From the NCBI GenBank assembly GCA_964539025.1, contig CAZIFA010000001.1:434001-498000 (forward strand): a stretch of 64,000 bases of DNA. The letters are read 5' to 3'. Below, one piece after another: positions 25,369-33,400 of the stretch (the first letter of the stretch is position 1; every line of letters begins with the position of its first letter). The notes beneath the pieces were generated by a model, which had not been told where the DNA came from, searched no databases, and worked only from the letters and a program-made list of their open reading frames with translations. The stretch is from Micavibrio_A sp964539025 (lineage in GTDB: Bacteria; Pseudomonadota; Alphaproteobacteria; Micavibrionales; Micavibrionaceae). A program made the translations under genes and the position numbers.

Positions 25369-25911
25369 ATGAGCAACCTGGCCGTACAAAACACCTCCTT
25401 CGACGGAGAAGAGTTCGTCTCCCCAAAAGCTACGCCGATCGCGCCGCAAAGCGATGCGAAGGCCCCCAAAAAAGCGCAAGGCGCATTCCGCACGATTTCC
25501 GAAGTCGCGGATGAGCTTGATGTTCCGCAGCATGTCCTGCGTTTTTGGGAAACCAAGTTTTCTCAAGTAAAGCCACTGAAACGCGGCGGAGGCCGTCGTT
25601 ATTACCGTCCTGAAGATGTTTCTCTGCTCAAACACATTCATAATCTTCTGTACACCGAAGGGTACACGATCAAGGGCGTTCAAAAGCTTTTGAAAGGCCA
25701 AGGCAAAAACCAGATTGCGGCGCAAGTTGCGGCAGAAGAGCAAGCCGAAGCCGCTGGCGTCAATCAACCCAAGGCGCAAGTCGAAGGCAAGGTTTCGTTC
25801 GAGAAGCAGGGTAAAGTTTACAATCTGTCCGAACATCAGCGTTCCGCGCTCGAAGATATGCTGGATGAATTGAAAGCGCTCCGCGCGCTCTTCCCGGAAG
25901 AAGCGGCTTAA
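25369..25911 (+). CDS. MerR-family transcriptional regulator
   Basis: 180 residues. The MerR helix-turn-helix is at about residues 43-110 (FRTISEVADELDVPQHVLRFWETKF, then GGGRRYYRPEDVSLLKHIHNLLYTEGYTIKGVQKLL). The C-terminal part is a Q/A/E-rich linker and a short helix, without metal-binding cysteines. This gene is regularly found after ihfA in alphaproteobacteria, but its targets are not known. It lies 38 bases after ihfA and is likely co-transcribed. Confidence 0.9.
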   Translation: MSNLAVQNTSFDGEEFVSPKATPIAPQSDAKAPKKAQGAFRTISEVADELDVPQHVLRFWETKFSQVKPLKRGGGRRYYRPEDVSLLKHIHNLLYTEGYTIKGVQKLLKGQGKNQIAAQVAAEEQAEAAGVNQPKAQVEGKVSFEKQGKVYNLSEHQRSALEDMLDELKALRALFPEEAA

Positions 25912-25923
25912 TTTTCAGTCAAT

Positions 25924-25981
25924 GTCATTCTCCGGCTTGGCCGGGGAATCCATGGATCCCCCGATCAAGTCGGGGGATGAC
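25924..25981. repeat. Intergenic palindromic repeat, GTCATTCTCC family
   Basis: 58 bases framed by GTCATTCTCCGG and CGGGGGATGAC. In reverse complement it matches the layout of 12683-12740. Confidence 0.8.
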
Positions 25982-26044
25982 TGTTTGTGGGGCTGTTGGA
26001 AATGATTGTTTAAAACGCAAAGTTACGCAAAGTAGAATTTTAAA

Positions 26045-26117
26045 ACCACAAAGGTCACAAAGTTTAAACAAAGTTATTATCAAGAAAACTTTGTCTTCCT
26101 TTGTTTTACTTTGTGGT
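26045..26117. repeat. Large inverted repeat made of CACAAAG units
   Basis: The left arm (26045-26075) holds ACCACAAAGG, TCACAAAG and ACAAAGTT; the right arm (26086-26117) holds the complementary CTTTGT units ending CTTTGTGGT. Same design as 9077-9146 but with a different heptamer. Confidence 0.8.
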
Positions 26118-26151
26118 TCAATTAAAATGCCTGCGGCGCTTATACCAATCT

Positions 26152-26248
26152 GTCATCCCGAGCGAAGTCGAGGGATCTTTGGCTTTTACCGGAAATACAT
26201 AGATCCCTCCACTACCCCCGGCTTTCGCCGGGGTCCGGTCGGGATGAC
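26152..26248. repeat. Intergenic palindromic repeat, GTCATCCCGAGCG subtype
   Basis: 97 bases from GTCATCCCGAGCGAAGTCGA to CGGGATGAC with a middle hairpin (CCCCCGGCTTTCGCCGGGG). A close relative is at 45900-45994. Confidence 0.85.
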
Positions 26249-26273
26249 AAGTAGGAGAATAGTGTGTAGGAAA

Positions 26274-26615
26274 TTACTTCCCGTTTTTCTTTAGCCAGTC
26301 TTTCATAAAGGCGATTTCTTTTTCCTGCGCGATGATGATGTCATCGGCGAGTTTTTGCAGTTCAGGGTCTTTGCCGTGTTCTTTCAATATTTTCGCCATG
26401 TCGATCGCGCCTTGATGGTGCGGGATCATGCCTTTGACGAAATCGACATCAGCGTTCCCCGACGCTTCGATCATCATATCTTTATGCATTTTTTCCATCG
26501 CGGGGGCGTATATATCCGTCGGCGCAGCGTGATGGCCCGTATGGTTTTGTTCGGCCAGAACGGGCAGGGCGATGGTGAGAAAGGCGAGAGAAGTAAGGGC
26601 GAGAATGAATTTCAT
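26274..26615 (-). CDS. DUF305 family exported protein
   Basis: 113 residues from ATG 26615, which has GGAG upstream. A signal peptide ends at about residue 22 (LPVLAEQ). The DUF305 core is clear: MHKDMMIEASGNADVDFVKGMIPHHQGAIDMAKILKEHGKDPELQKLADDIIIAQEKEI, with the IPHHQGA motif. These periplasmic proteins are often found near copper and other metal genes, and the His/Met-rich helix pair may bind metal. No metal gene is adjacent here. Confidence 0.88.
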   Translation of the reverse strand: MKFILALTSLAFLTIALPVLAEQNHTGHHAAPTDIYAPAMEKMHKDMMIEASGNADVDFVKGMIPHHQGAIDMAKILKEHGKDPELQKLADDIIIAQEKEIAFMKDWLKKNGK

Positions 26616-26762
26616 GGGGGACTCCGTTTGATATTGCAAGGACAGTAGGCGGGCAAGATGTGGCGAATTTATGTCGAAAAGCCGTGAAATTGCATAATTA
26701 CGTGTTTGATCTTGATGGGCGAGCGCGGTACTAATGATTATTCATTTCAAAAGGGGATATTC

Positions 26763-27605
26763 ATGCGCGCATTGGCAAAACACGGGCTGTTTCTACTGGC
26801 CCTGATTTTCATGTTCTTTATTCCGACCAGCGCAAGCGCGGAGACGTCATTCGAGCGCGTCATCAAGACAAACACGATCCGGTGCAGTTATTCCGTGTGG
26901 TATCCCGAAATGATCATGGACCCGAACACCAAGGCGTTGTCGGGTTATGCGTATGATGTGATGGAAGCCGTTGGTAAGGTACTCAATTTAAAAATCGAAT
27001 GGGTGGAAGAAGTGGGGCCTGGTGTCGCGCATCAGGGGCTGGCCACCAAACGCTATGATATTGCCTGCAACGGTTTCTGGGGACCGCCCGGTAGAGAGAA
27101 GACGGCCTTTTTCTCCAGGCCGTTTGCGTATTTTCCGTTATTCGCAGTAACAAGCGGTGATTTGAAAGGGCCAGCGGATAGTTTCGAATGGCTTAATTCG
27201 GAAAAATACAAGCTCGCCGTTTTCCGTGGAACAGTCGAAGACATCATTGTCTCGACAAACTTTCCAAAAGCGCAGGCGCTGGACGCCATGGAGCTTTCGA
27301 CCGACGGCAATATTTTAATGGATATTGTCACGGGCAAGACGGATTTCGCCATATCCAGTTATACGGCCGTGGAAAGATTTCAAAAGGACAACCCCGGCAG
27401 CAAGCTGACCATCATCAAAAAGCCGATGATGACAGCTCCCTCATCTTTTCTGATCGCCAACGACGATTTCCGCCTCACGCACATGATCGATAATACCATC
27501 GCCTATTTGTTGGAATCGGGCGAAATCGACCGGATTATGAGCAAATACATGAGCAAAGAGGGCGTAGAGTGGATTAATCCGCCCAGGCCAAGCGGTCAAA
27601 ATTAA
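26763..27605 (+). CDS. Extracellular solute-binding protein family 3 (amino acid-type)
   Basis: 280 residues from ATG 26763 with AAGGGGAT upstream. A signal peptide ends at about residue 26 (TSASAETS). The mature part is a bilobed SBP_bac_3 domain: IRCSYSVWYPEMIMDPNTKALSGYAYDVMEAVGKVLNLK, RYDIACNGFWGPPGREKTAFFSRPFAYFPLFAV, and the closing IDNTIAYLLESGEIDRIMSKY. It probably binds an amino acid or similar small acid in the periplasm. No ABC permease or ATPase gene is next to it, so it is an orphan or feeds a distant transporter. Confidence 0.85.
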   Translation: MRALAKHGLFLLALIFMFFIPTSASAETSFERVIKTNTIRCSYSVWYPEMIMDPNTKALSGYAYDVMEAVGKVLNLKIEWVEEVGPGVAHQGLATKRYDIACNGFWGPPGREKTAFFSRPFAYFPLFAVTSGDLKGPADSFEWLNSEKYKLAVFRGTVEDIIVSTNFPKAQALDAMELSTDGNILMDIVTGKTDFAISSYTAVERFQKDNPGSKLTIIKKPMMTAPSSFLIANDDFRLTHMIDNTIAYLLESGEIDRIMSKYMSKEGVEWINPPRPSGQN

Positions 27606-27622
27606 GATTTTAAGCGAAAAGG

Positions 27623-27651
27623 TTGATTTCGGGGGAAAAGTTGGCTATCAC
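27623..27651 (+). promoter_or_regulatory. Promoter of tRNA-Pro
   Basis: TTGATT (27623-27628), 17 bases, then TATCAC (27646-27651). The predicted start is about 27658, four bases before the mature tRNA. Confidence 0.5.
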
Positions 27652-27661
27652 CTTTCCCAGT

Positions 27662-27738
27662 CGGGGTGTGGCGCAGCCTGGTAGCGCACTTGCATGGGGT
27701 GCAAGGGGTCGCAAGTTCAAATCTTGTCACCCCGACCA
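27662..27738 (+). tRNA. tRNA-Pro (anticodon GGG)
   Basis: 77 bases forming a full cloverleaf. The acceptor CGGGGTG pairs with CACCCCG, the anticodon stem CTTGC/GCAAG encloses loop ATGGGGT (anticodon GGG), the T-arm is GCAAG/CTTGT with loop TTCAAAT, and CCA is encoded. The 3' 51 bases form the left attachment site of the element that follows. Confidence 0.95.
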
Positions 27739-27739
27739 T
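27688..27739 (+). repeat. attL: 52-base direct repeat in the tRNA-Pro gene
   Basis: Identical to 43321-43372. It begins in the anticodon arm and ends one base after the CCA, so the tRNA stays intact after integration. Confidence 0.92.
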
Positions 27740-27778
27740 TTAAAACAGGAGTCCTTTCAAGGGCTTACTGGTTTTAAA
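27739..27778. terminator. Hairpin directly after tRNA-Pro
   Basis: TTTAAAACAG (27739-27748) pairs with CTGGTTTTAAA (27768-27778) with one bulge; an inner CCTT/AAGG extends it. It may terminate the tRNA transcript, or be part of the integrase arm sites. Confidence 0.45.
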
Positions 27779-27842
27779 AATTCACGAAAATGGCCTGATC
27801 GAAACGACCTGCTGCAATCTAGCTGCAACGGGGTACAAGATC

Positions 27843-28829
27843 ATGGCCACTATCCTTAAAAGGAACGGCAAGTTCCAAGTCCAAGTTCGTCGCAAAGGCT
27901 TTCCTGTTACCTGTAGAACCTTCCATCTCCGGTCCGATGCTATTGAATGGGCGAGGCACATGGAGACAAAAGCGGACAGGGGCGATTTGCCAACCTCCAG
28001 GAAGGCTCTGGATGTTATAAAACTTCGAGATATTCTCAATCGGTATCTAACAGAGGTTACGGCTCTTAAACGAAGCGCTGACAATGAAGCGGCTTTGTTA
28101 AAGGCATTTCTTCGCCAGCCTTTGGCTGATCTGGCATTATCCAAGTTGACGACAAGCCACTTTCAAATTTATCGGGAGAAGAGGCTTAAGAAGGTCAAAA
28201 ACGGCACGGCGAATCGTGAAATGAGTATTATCAAACACGCTCTTGACCTAGCCGAGCGGGAATGGGGTGTTCCAATCGCTGTCAATCCGATCACAAAGCT
28301 TAAAAAGCTAAAGGTTAGTAACGCGAGAACGCGCAGGCTGAACGACGAAGAATATCAGGTTTTGATTGGAAATATTGAATGCTGTCGGAACCCTCATCTT
28401 ATTAGCCTTATTAAGTTTGCTGTTGAGACAGGTATGAGAAGAGGGGAAATGTTGCGCATAGAGTGGCCGGATATAAATTTTCAGGCCAAGACATTGCATA
28501 TCCCGATCACTAAAAACGGTCACTCAAGGGTAATTCCTTTAACCTCCAAAGCCGTACAAATTCTCAGTGCATTGTTTACCAGTGATAACGCGCAAAGACC
28601 ATTTCCTATCTCTGATAATGCTGCCAAGCTTTGTTGGCAGAGGCTTCTTAAACGTTGCAAGATTGACGATCTGCACTTCCATGATCTTAGGCACGAGGCT
28701 ATTAGCAGATTTTTTGAGAAGGGCCTTTCTGTACCCGAAGTGGCTCTGATTTCAGGTCATCGAGATTTTCGGATGTTGTTTCGGTACACGCACATGAATG
28801 CAGAAAGTATAGCAAAAAAGTTAGATTGA
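27843..28829 (+). CDS. int: Tyrosine recombinase (site-specific integrase)
   Basis: 328 residues. The C-terminal catalytic domain shows all family residues: Arg199 (ETGMRRGEM), the Lys in the beta-hairpin (ITKNGHSRVIPL), HDLRHEA with His and Arg, the second His in ISGHRDF, and Tyr in MLFRYTHMN. The N-terminal part has an arm-binding domain (ILKRNGKFQVQVRRKG) and a SAM-like core-binding domain. It starts 104 bases after the tRNA-Pro gene in which the attachment repeat lies, so it most likely integrates and excises this element at that tRNA. Confidence 0.95.
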   Translation: MATILKRNGKFQVQVRRKGFPVTCRTFHLRSDAIEWARHMETKADRGDLPTSRKALDVIKLRDILNRYLTEVTALKRSADNEAALLKAFLRQPLADLALSKLTTSHFQIYREKRLKKVKNGTANREMSIIKHALDLAEREWGVPIAVNPITKLKKLKVSNARTRRLNDEEYQVLIGNIECCRNPHLISLIKFAVETGMRRGEMLRIEWPDINFQAKTLHIPITKNGHSRVIPLTSKAVQILSALFTSDNAQRPFPISDNAAKLCWQRLLKRCKIDDLHFHDLRHEAISRFFEKGLSVPEVALISGHRDFRMLFRYTHMNAESIAKKLD

Positions 28830-28994
28830 TTGGCTGAATCTAAAATTATATGTACAGCCTTTTCAAACTGCGCTCGCCCGTGGCGAATTCCTTTATACCA
28901 ACACAACCATAAGAAAAGTTCAAGGCTTGCATTTAAGTTATACATTGGCACCATCAAGTACATATAACATTGCTGAAGAGCTTGGAGAGTGTTG

Positions 28995-29438
28995 ATGAAA
29001 GGTTTTAGTATAAAAGCAACTTTCTTAACATTATTAATTTTTCTTTCTCCTTTTTCTTTTGCCTATGCAGCGACTTCCTATCCAGAAAAAGAAATGACGC
29101 CGCACTTACTGTCTCTATGTGAAGAGGCGCTTAATGGCTCAGATGAGGAAATAGAGCAGGGTTATTGCTATGGGATGCTTAAAGGATATGTGTCTGGCTA
29201 TGAGATAGGCGGGTTTGTGGCAATTTCTTCGCTAAAAGATCCTAAGGAACAGTCGGCATTAGAACAATCTCTGCGGCAAAAGCTGTGCCTCACAAAGAAT
29301 ATTACTTCTCGTCAGTTAATTACTGAATTTGTTGGTGCGTTGCGAAAGCGCATGCAAGGCCCAAACTCTGAATTTGTTGAACAGCAACTTGGCAAGTATG
29401 AAATCTATGAGTTTTTTTCTAGCTATAGCTGTCGTTAA
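28995..29438 (+). CDS. Rap1a/Tai-like small periplasmic protein (possible immunity protein)
   Basis: 147 residues from ATG 28995 (GGAG at 28984-28987); GTG 28989 and TTG 28992 are alternatives. A signal peptide ends near residue 26 (SFAYAAT). The mature part follows the Rap1a/Tai outline: first Cys in LLSLCEEAL, then QGYCYGMLKGYVSGY, then KLCLTKNITSRQLITEFVGALRKRM and a final SYSCR cysteine. Rap1a proteins are periplasmic immunity partners of amidase toxins of type VI systems. No such toxin is adjacent; protection from another element product is speculative. It is AT-rich like the rest of the element. Confidence 0.6.
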   Translation: MKGFSIKATFLTLLIFLSPFSFAYAATSYPEKEMTPHLLSLCEEALNGSDEEIEQGYCYGMLKGYVSGYEIGGFVAISSLKDPKEQSALEQSLRQKLCLTKNITSRQLITEFVGALRKRMQGPNSEFVEQQLGKYEIYEFFSSYSCR

Positions 29439-30071
29439 TAACCACAATTTTAAAAAGGTGTGAGAGTGAGTGCGTAGACGGCATCTTTTTATATTGAAGC
29501 ATTTATAATGGCGCTTATAGAACAAAAATAGGTGAGGGCATATCTCGACGTTATCCTTAAGTCATAGGGTAAGAGGCTCGCATACTCCTATATATGACTG
29601 TTAGGCCATGCCTTGTATTATATTTATCTAATATTTCTAGTCAGGGCAGGTATACCAAGAAGATTTGTTGATAGCCTTTAACTTAGTGCTTTTTAAATAG
29701 ACATCTTTTATAAATTATGCAATTAATATTTTAATTAATAATTTTTATATGCTATCTATGTGCCTAAAGAGTGCTTAATTATAGTTTTGAATACTCGAAT
29801 GCGCGTGGGGTTCAATTTTTCTAGCATTGCTTCGTAGCATTTTGATAGAGCATTAAACACTAAAATACAAGAAAACTTGTTGTTAAATTTATGATGCTGT
29901 GTTCTTAATTTATATCTGGTTTAAAAAAGTTAGTTTCGCTGATTGTTGCATTTCATATTTGGGGCTTATGGATCATTCGAAGATCGAGGGAGGATAGACA
30001 AAATTACGGTTTCACTTTTGCCGTATATCAATAGATTAAGTGCATAGAAAACATTATTGGAGGCTTTTAAA
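29439..30071. other. AT-rich gene-free stretch of the element
   Basis: 633 bases with no credible reading frame and no repeat I can define. It is very rich in A and T, and must contain the promoter for the 30072 gene and the giant RTX gene. It may be an eroded region. Confidence 0.6.
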
Positions 30072-30428
30072 ATGCCGTTTGTAACACAACTAGATCAAAA
30101 ACCGATGAGAATCATAGATCAAGAAAGGGAGGCCGTCGTCTACAGGGCGGGCGGAACTGGCGGATCATCTGAAAATTTAGAAGTCTTTGAGCTTCATTGG
30201 CGAAACCAGAAAACAGTATGCATTGTTGAGCCCAAGATTCTTAATAAAGATGAGGTTATTTACTCTATTCGTCAGCTAACAATTCCGGACTCTCTAAAGG
30301 AGAGCCAAGATGAAATTGTGCAGCTTATATCTGATGCGCTCGATGCCTATGGCTATGGTTGGCGTCGAGATTTTGTAAGTAAGCTATCAGTAATACTTTC
30401 TCCAAAATTCGTTGTCCTATCAATTTGA
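30072..30428 (+). CDS. Unknown small protein upstream of the RTX giant
   Basis: 118 residues from ATG 30072, with TGGAGG at 30058-30063; a TTG at 30057 is less likely. The family is not recognised. The protein is soluble, has no signal peptide, and ends in a hydrophobic stretch (SKLSVILSPKFVVLSI). It lies 37 bases before the giant gene, in the place where RTX operons can carry an activator or chaperone, but it does not show the HlyC acyltransferase motifs. A helper role for the giant protein is inference from position only. Confidence 0.6.
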   Translation: MPFVTQLDQKPMRIIDQEREAVVYRAGGTGGSSENLEVFELHWRNQKTVCIVEPKILNKDEVIYSIRQLTIPDSLKESQDEIVQLISDALDAYGYGWRRDFVSKLSVILSPKFVVLSI

Positions 30429-30465
30429 TATAAATACCTGCTTTCTTGCCAAAAGGAGAATAATA

Positions 30466-33400
30466 ATGGTGGATGCAAATATTACCACGCTAGAACAAGC
30501 GTTGGAATTCCTTGACCAAAATTCAAATATAAGCGTCCAAGATTTGCAGACATTGGTTCGGCAAATGCAAACTAACGAGGGTGGTCTGTCCACTTTGCTT
30601 TATAATGGGAAAACTGTCTTAAGCAACGGTGATGAGATATTTTCATGGCAAATAGCAGAAAGTTTAGGGGCGCAAGAAGGTTCTATATTCAAAACTTTTG
30701 ATCAGACTGATGCTGGAAAGCTCTTAAAACATGATGATTTTACTTTAGCTTTAAATTTGGCCGCAGGATCTCCAGAAAATTCGCTAATTATTACGCAAGG
30801 GTTAACTAACGATATTTCTAAAAATATTGCTGAAACAGCCGTAGGTTCAGTTCGGACGATTACGGGCGGAACGCTTAATCTTAACGATGTTGACATAAAC
30901 AGTGCGTATTTTCAAAAAGAGCTTCCCACACTTCTAAGAAATACAAATGTTACTGACATTGATGGCTACCTTAGGGCTGACTTAGTAAATCTATATCAAA
31001 ACTTAAGTGGAAAAAGCATAAGCGATCCCAATCTGGATTTTAATGCTTTAAAGCAACTTCAACATGACACTATCGCTCAGGCATCCTTAAGCAAAACTCT
31101 TTCGGGATTAAGCTACGAAGTCGATTCAAATGGCCATCCCCTCCCGGGTTCAGGTGGCAAGTTGAATAATGTCTACACTTCGGCTGGATTTATGGAGGGA
31201 ACGACCGGCACGCCGCATGCGCCTGCATCTGGAGCTAATGTATCCAAGTTTAGTGAAATGACTGATATGTCGCACTATGCCGATTTTGGCAAGGCGACCG
31301 GTATAGCTTTAGATCTTCTGCATAAGGTCGGGATCGGTGCGACTTTATTGGGCGTATATCTCACGGCAAATGAAGCCCAAGCCGCCGTTGAAGCGGGGCA
31401 TCCAGAAAAAGCAGCAGAAATTATTGCCAAATTCGTTGGGGAGAATGTCGGCGGGACTGTTATAGGTTTGGGTATAACAGCTTTGGCCGCGCCGTTAGTG
31501 GCGGGAACTACGGGAGTGGCTGCTGTAATGGGGGCCGTTTTGGTTGGTGGCCTTTCCTTTGCGGGCGGCTATTTTGGTGGTCAAGCCAGTGGTGAAATTT
31601 CTGCCGCCACTATGAGAGAGGTCATCAAGGCAAGCAAGGATCTGGGTATCATCAATAATGATATTATTTCCAATTATGACGAGGCTATAGAAGATCCGCG
31701 AGATGCATTATCTTCGCTATCATCTACGCAAAAAGCAGGACTTGCTCCGCTATTGTCGTCGTATGGGCAAGACTTCCTACTAGGAAGTGGTTTATCAAGC
31801 GGAGGAACAGTCGTTTTGCCTCAAGAGCTGGCTGCAAATGCAGGCATTCCGAATATTGATGTGGCAAAGGCACTCCCTGCAAATAGCTGGCTGAATGACA
31901 GGGCGGTCGCGTATGGAGATGGCTCGCTAGCTTATTTTCTAAAAAATAACGATGTAATTATTTATAACTATGGGCCGTCTTTGCCGGATTATGTTCATGT
32001 TGGCCGTTTTAAAATGACTATTGAGACCCCTGATGGTCATAGTAGTACGGGTACTTTCTACGACTATGTAGACCAAAATGGATACGTCGTTCACGGAACG
32101 GCTGTTGATAGCTATTTCAACTTTAGTACTAATTTTGTTGGCCGTTTTTTAACCACTGCCCCCGCTTCCGGAGGCACTGAATGGCTAAATGGTGGGGCCA
32201 TAATAGGAAATAATTATGATGGTTATATGTCGACCAGTGTGCTCAATGGCAACGGTTATCGTAATACCATTCCTTCCGGTATTGTAACGGATTTTTTTAG
32301 ACCGGGTGCGGGAACACTCTGGGACGACTTTTCAAATTTTCTGGGTTTGGGAACAGCGGCGAATACTGTGGCGCAAGGTTTGTTTAATGCAGGCACAATA
32401 TTTCTGGGTTTTGTAGCCGGGGGACCTATCGGAGCGGCTATTTCCGTCATGGCCAATATCTTTGCCGGGGCTTTTTCTTGGACCAACTTGGATCCTGTAG
32501 TAATCGATATTGATGGAGATGGAATACATCTTATTCAGTTCGAAAAATCCAATGCATTATTCGATATTGACAATGACGGTCTAAAGGAAAGCACTGGTTG
32601 GGTATCGCCCGGCGATGGCATATTGGTGCGTGACCTCAACAATGATGGCAAGATTAATGATATTTCTGAGACATTTTCAGAGTATTACAATGATCAAACT
32701 TATGCTGATGGACTATCTGCATTAAAAACCTTGGATTCTAATAACGATAACTTTTTTACATCTGCGGATTCTGCATATTCATCATTAAGAATTTGGCAAG
32801 ATATAGATGGGGATGGAGAAACAGACAGCGGAGAATTAAAGACATTAAGCGCTCTTGGAATTACATCTATTAACCTTAATAAAAAAATTGAAACCAGATA
32901 TGAAATTGATGGAAATGCAATTTTAAGCAGCACTACCGCAACTATCAATGGTCAGACCCGTGATGTTGTCTCTGCAAATTTTACCGCCAATCCAGTTGGG
33001 TATGAGTGGAATACAGTATCAAACGGTATCGAAATTATTACAGAAGACAATGCAGGAAAAATTCTTCTGCTTCAAAATACAACCGGAAGCACAATAAATC
33101 TGTCTTCGCTCGATGTAGAGGCAGTGCATGGTAATATCGGTAACGATGTTTTAATAGGAGATGCAGACAATAACTGGATTATAGGCGGCGCAGGAAACGA
33201 TTCCCTTATAGGAGGTGCAGGTGATGACCTTTTAGTTATCGATTATGAAGATGATTTATCAGAGGTTGATGCAGGTGATGGTTTTGATATTGTACAGGTT
33301 AGTGGGAACGAATCTGTAAATATTAACTTGCGTGATATTAATGCCGAGGTTGCCATCGGTGGAGATGGCGATGATGTATTAATCGGCGGAAGCCTTTCTA

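Larger units (their letters stand above)
25912..26273. other. Repeat-filled intergenic region
   Basis: 362 bases without a gene. It holds three separate repeats in series (25924-25981, 26045-26117 and 26152-26248), plus an extra half-unit AACGCAAAGTTACGCAAAGT near 26014-26033. Confidence 0.8.

Noticed and set aside
30072..30428. HlyC-type acyltransferase activating the RTX protein
   Set aside because: Too short and without the conserved His/Asp acyltransferase motifs.
30412..30466. Earlier start of the giant RTX protein at 30412
   Set aside because: It would overlap the end of the 118-residue gene and lacks a ribosome binding site, whereas ATG 30466 has AAAAGGAG upstream.
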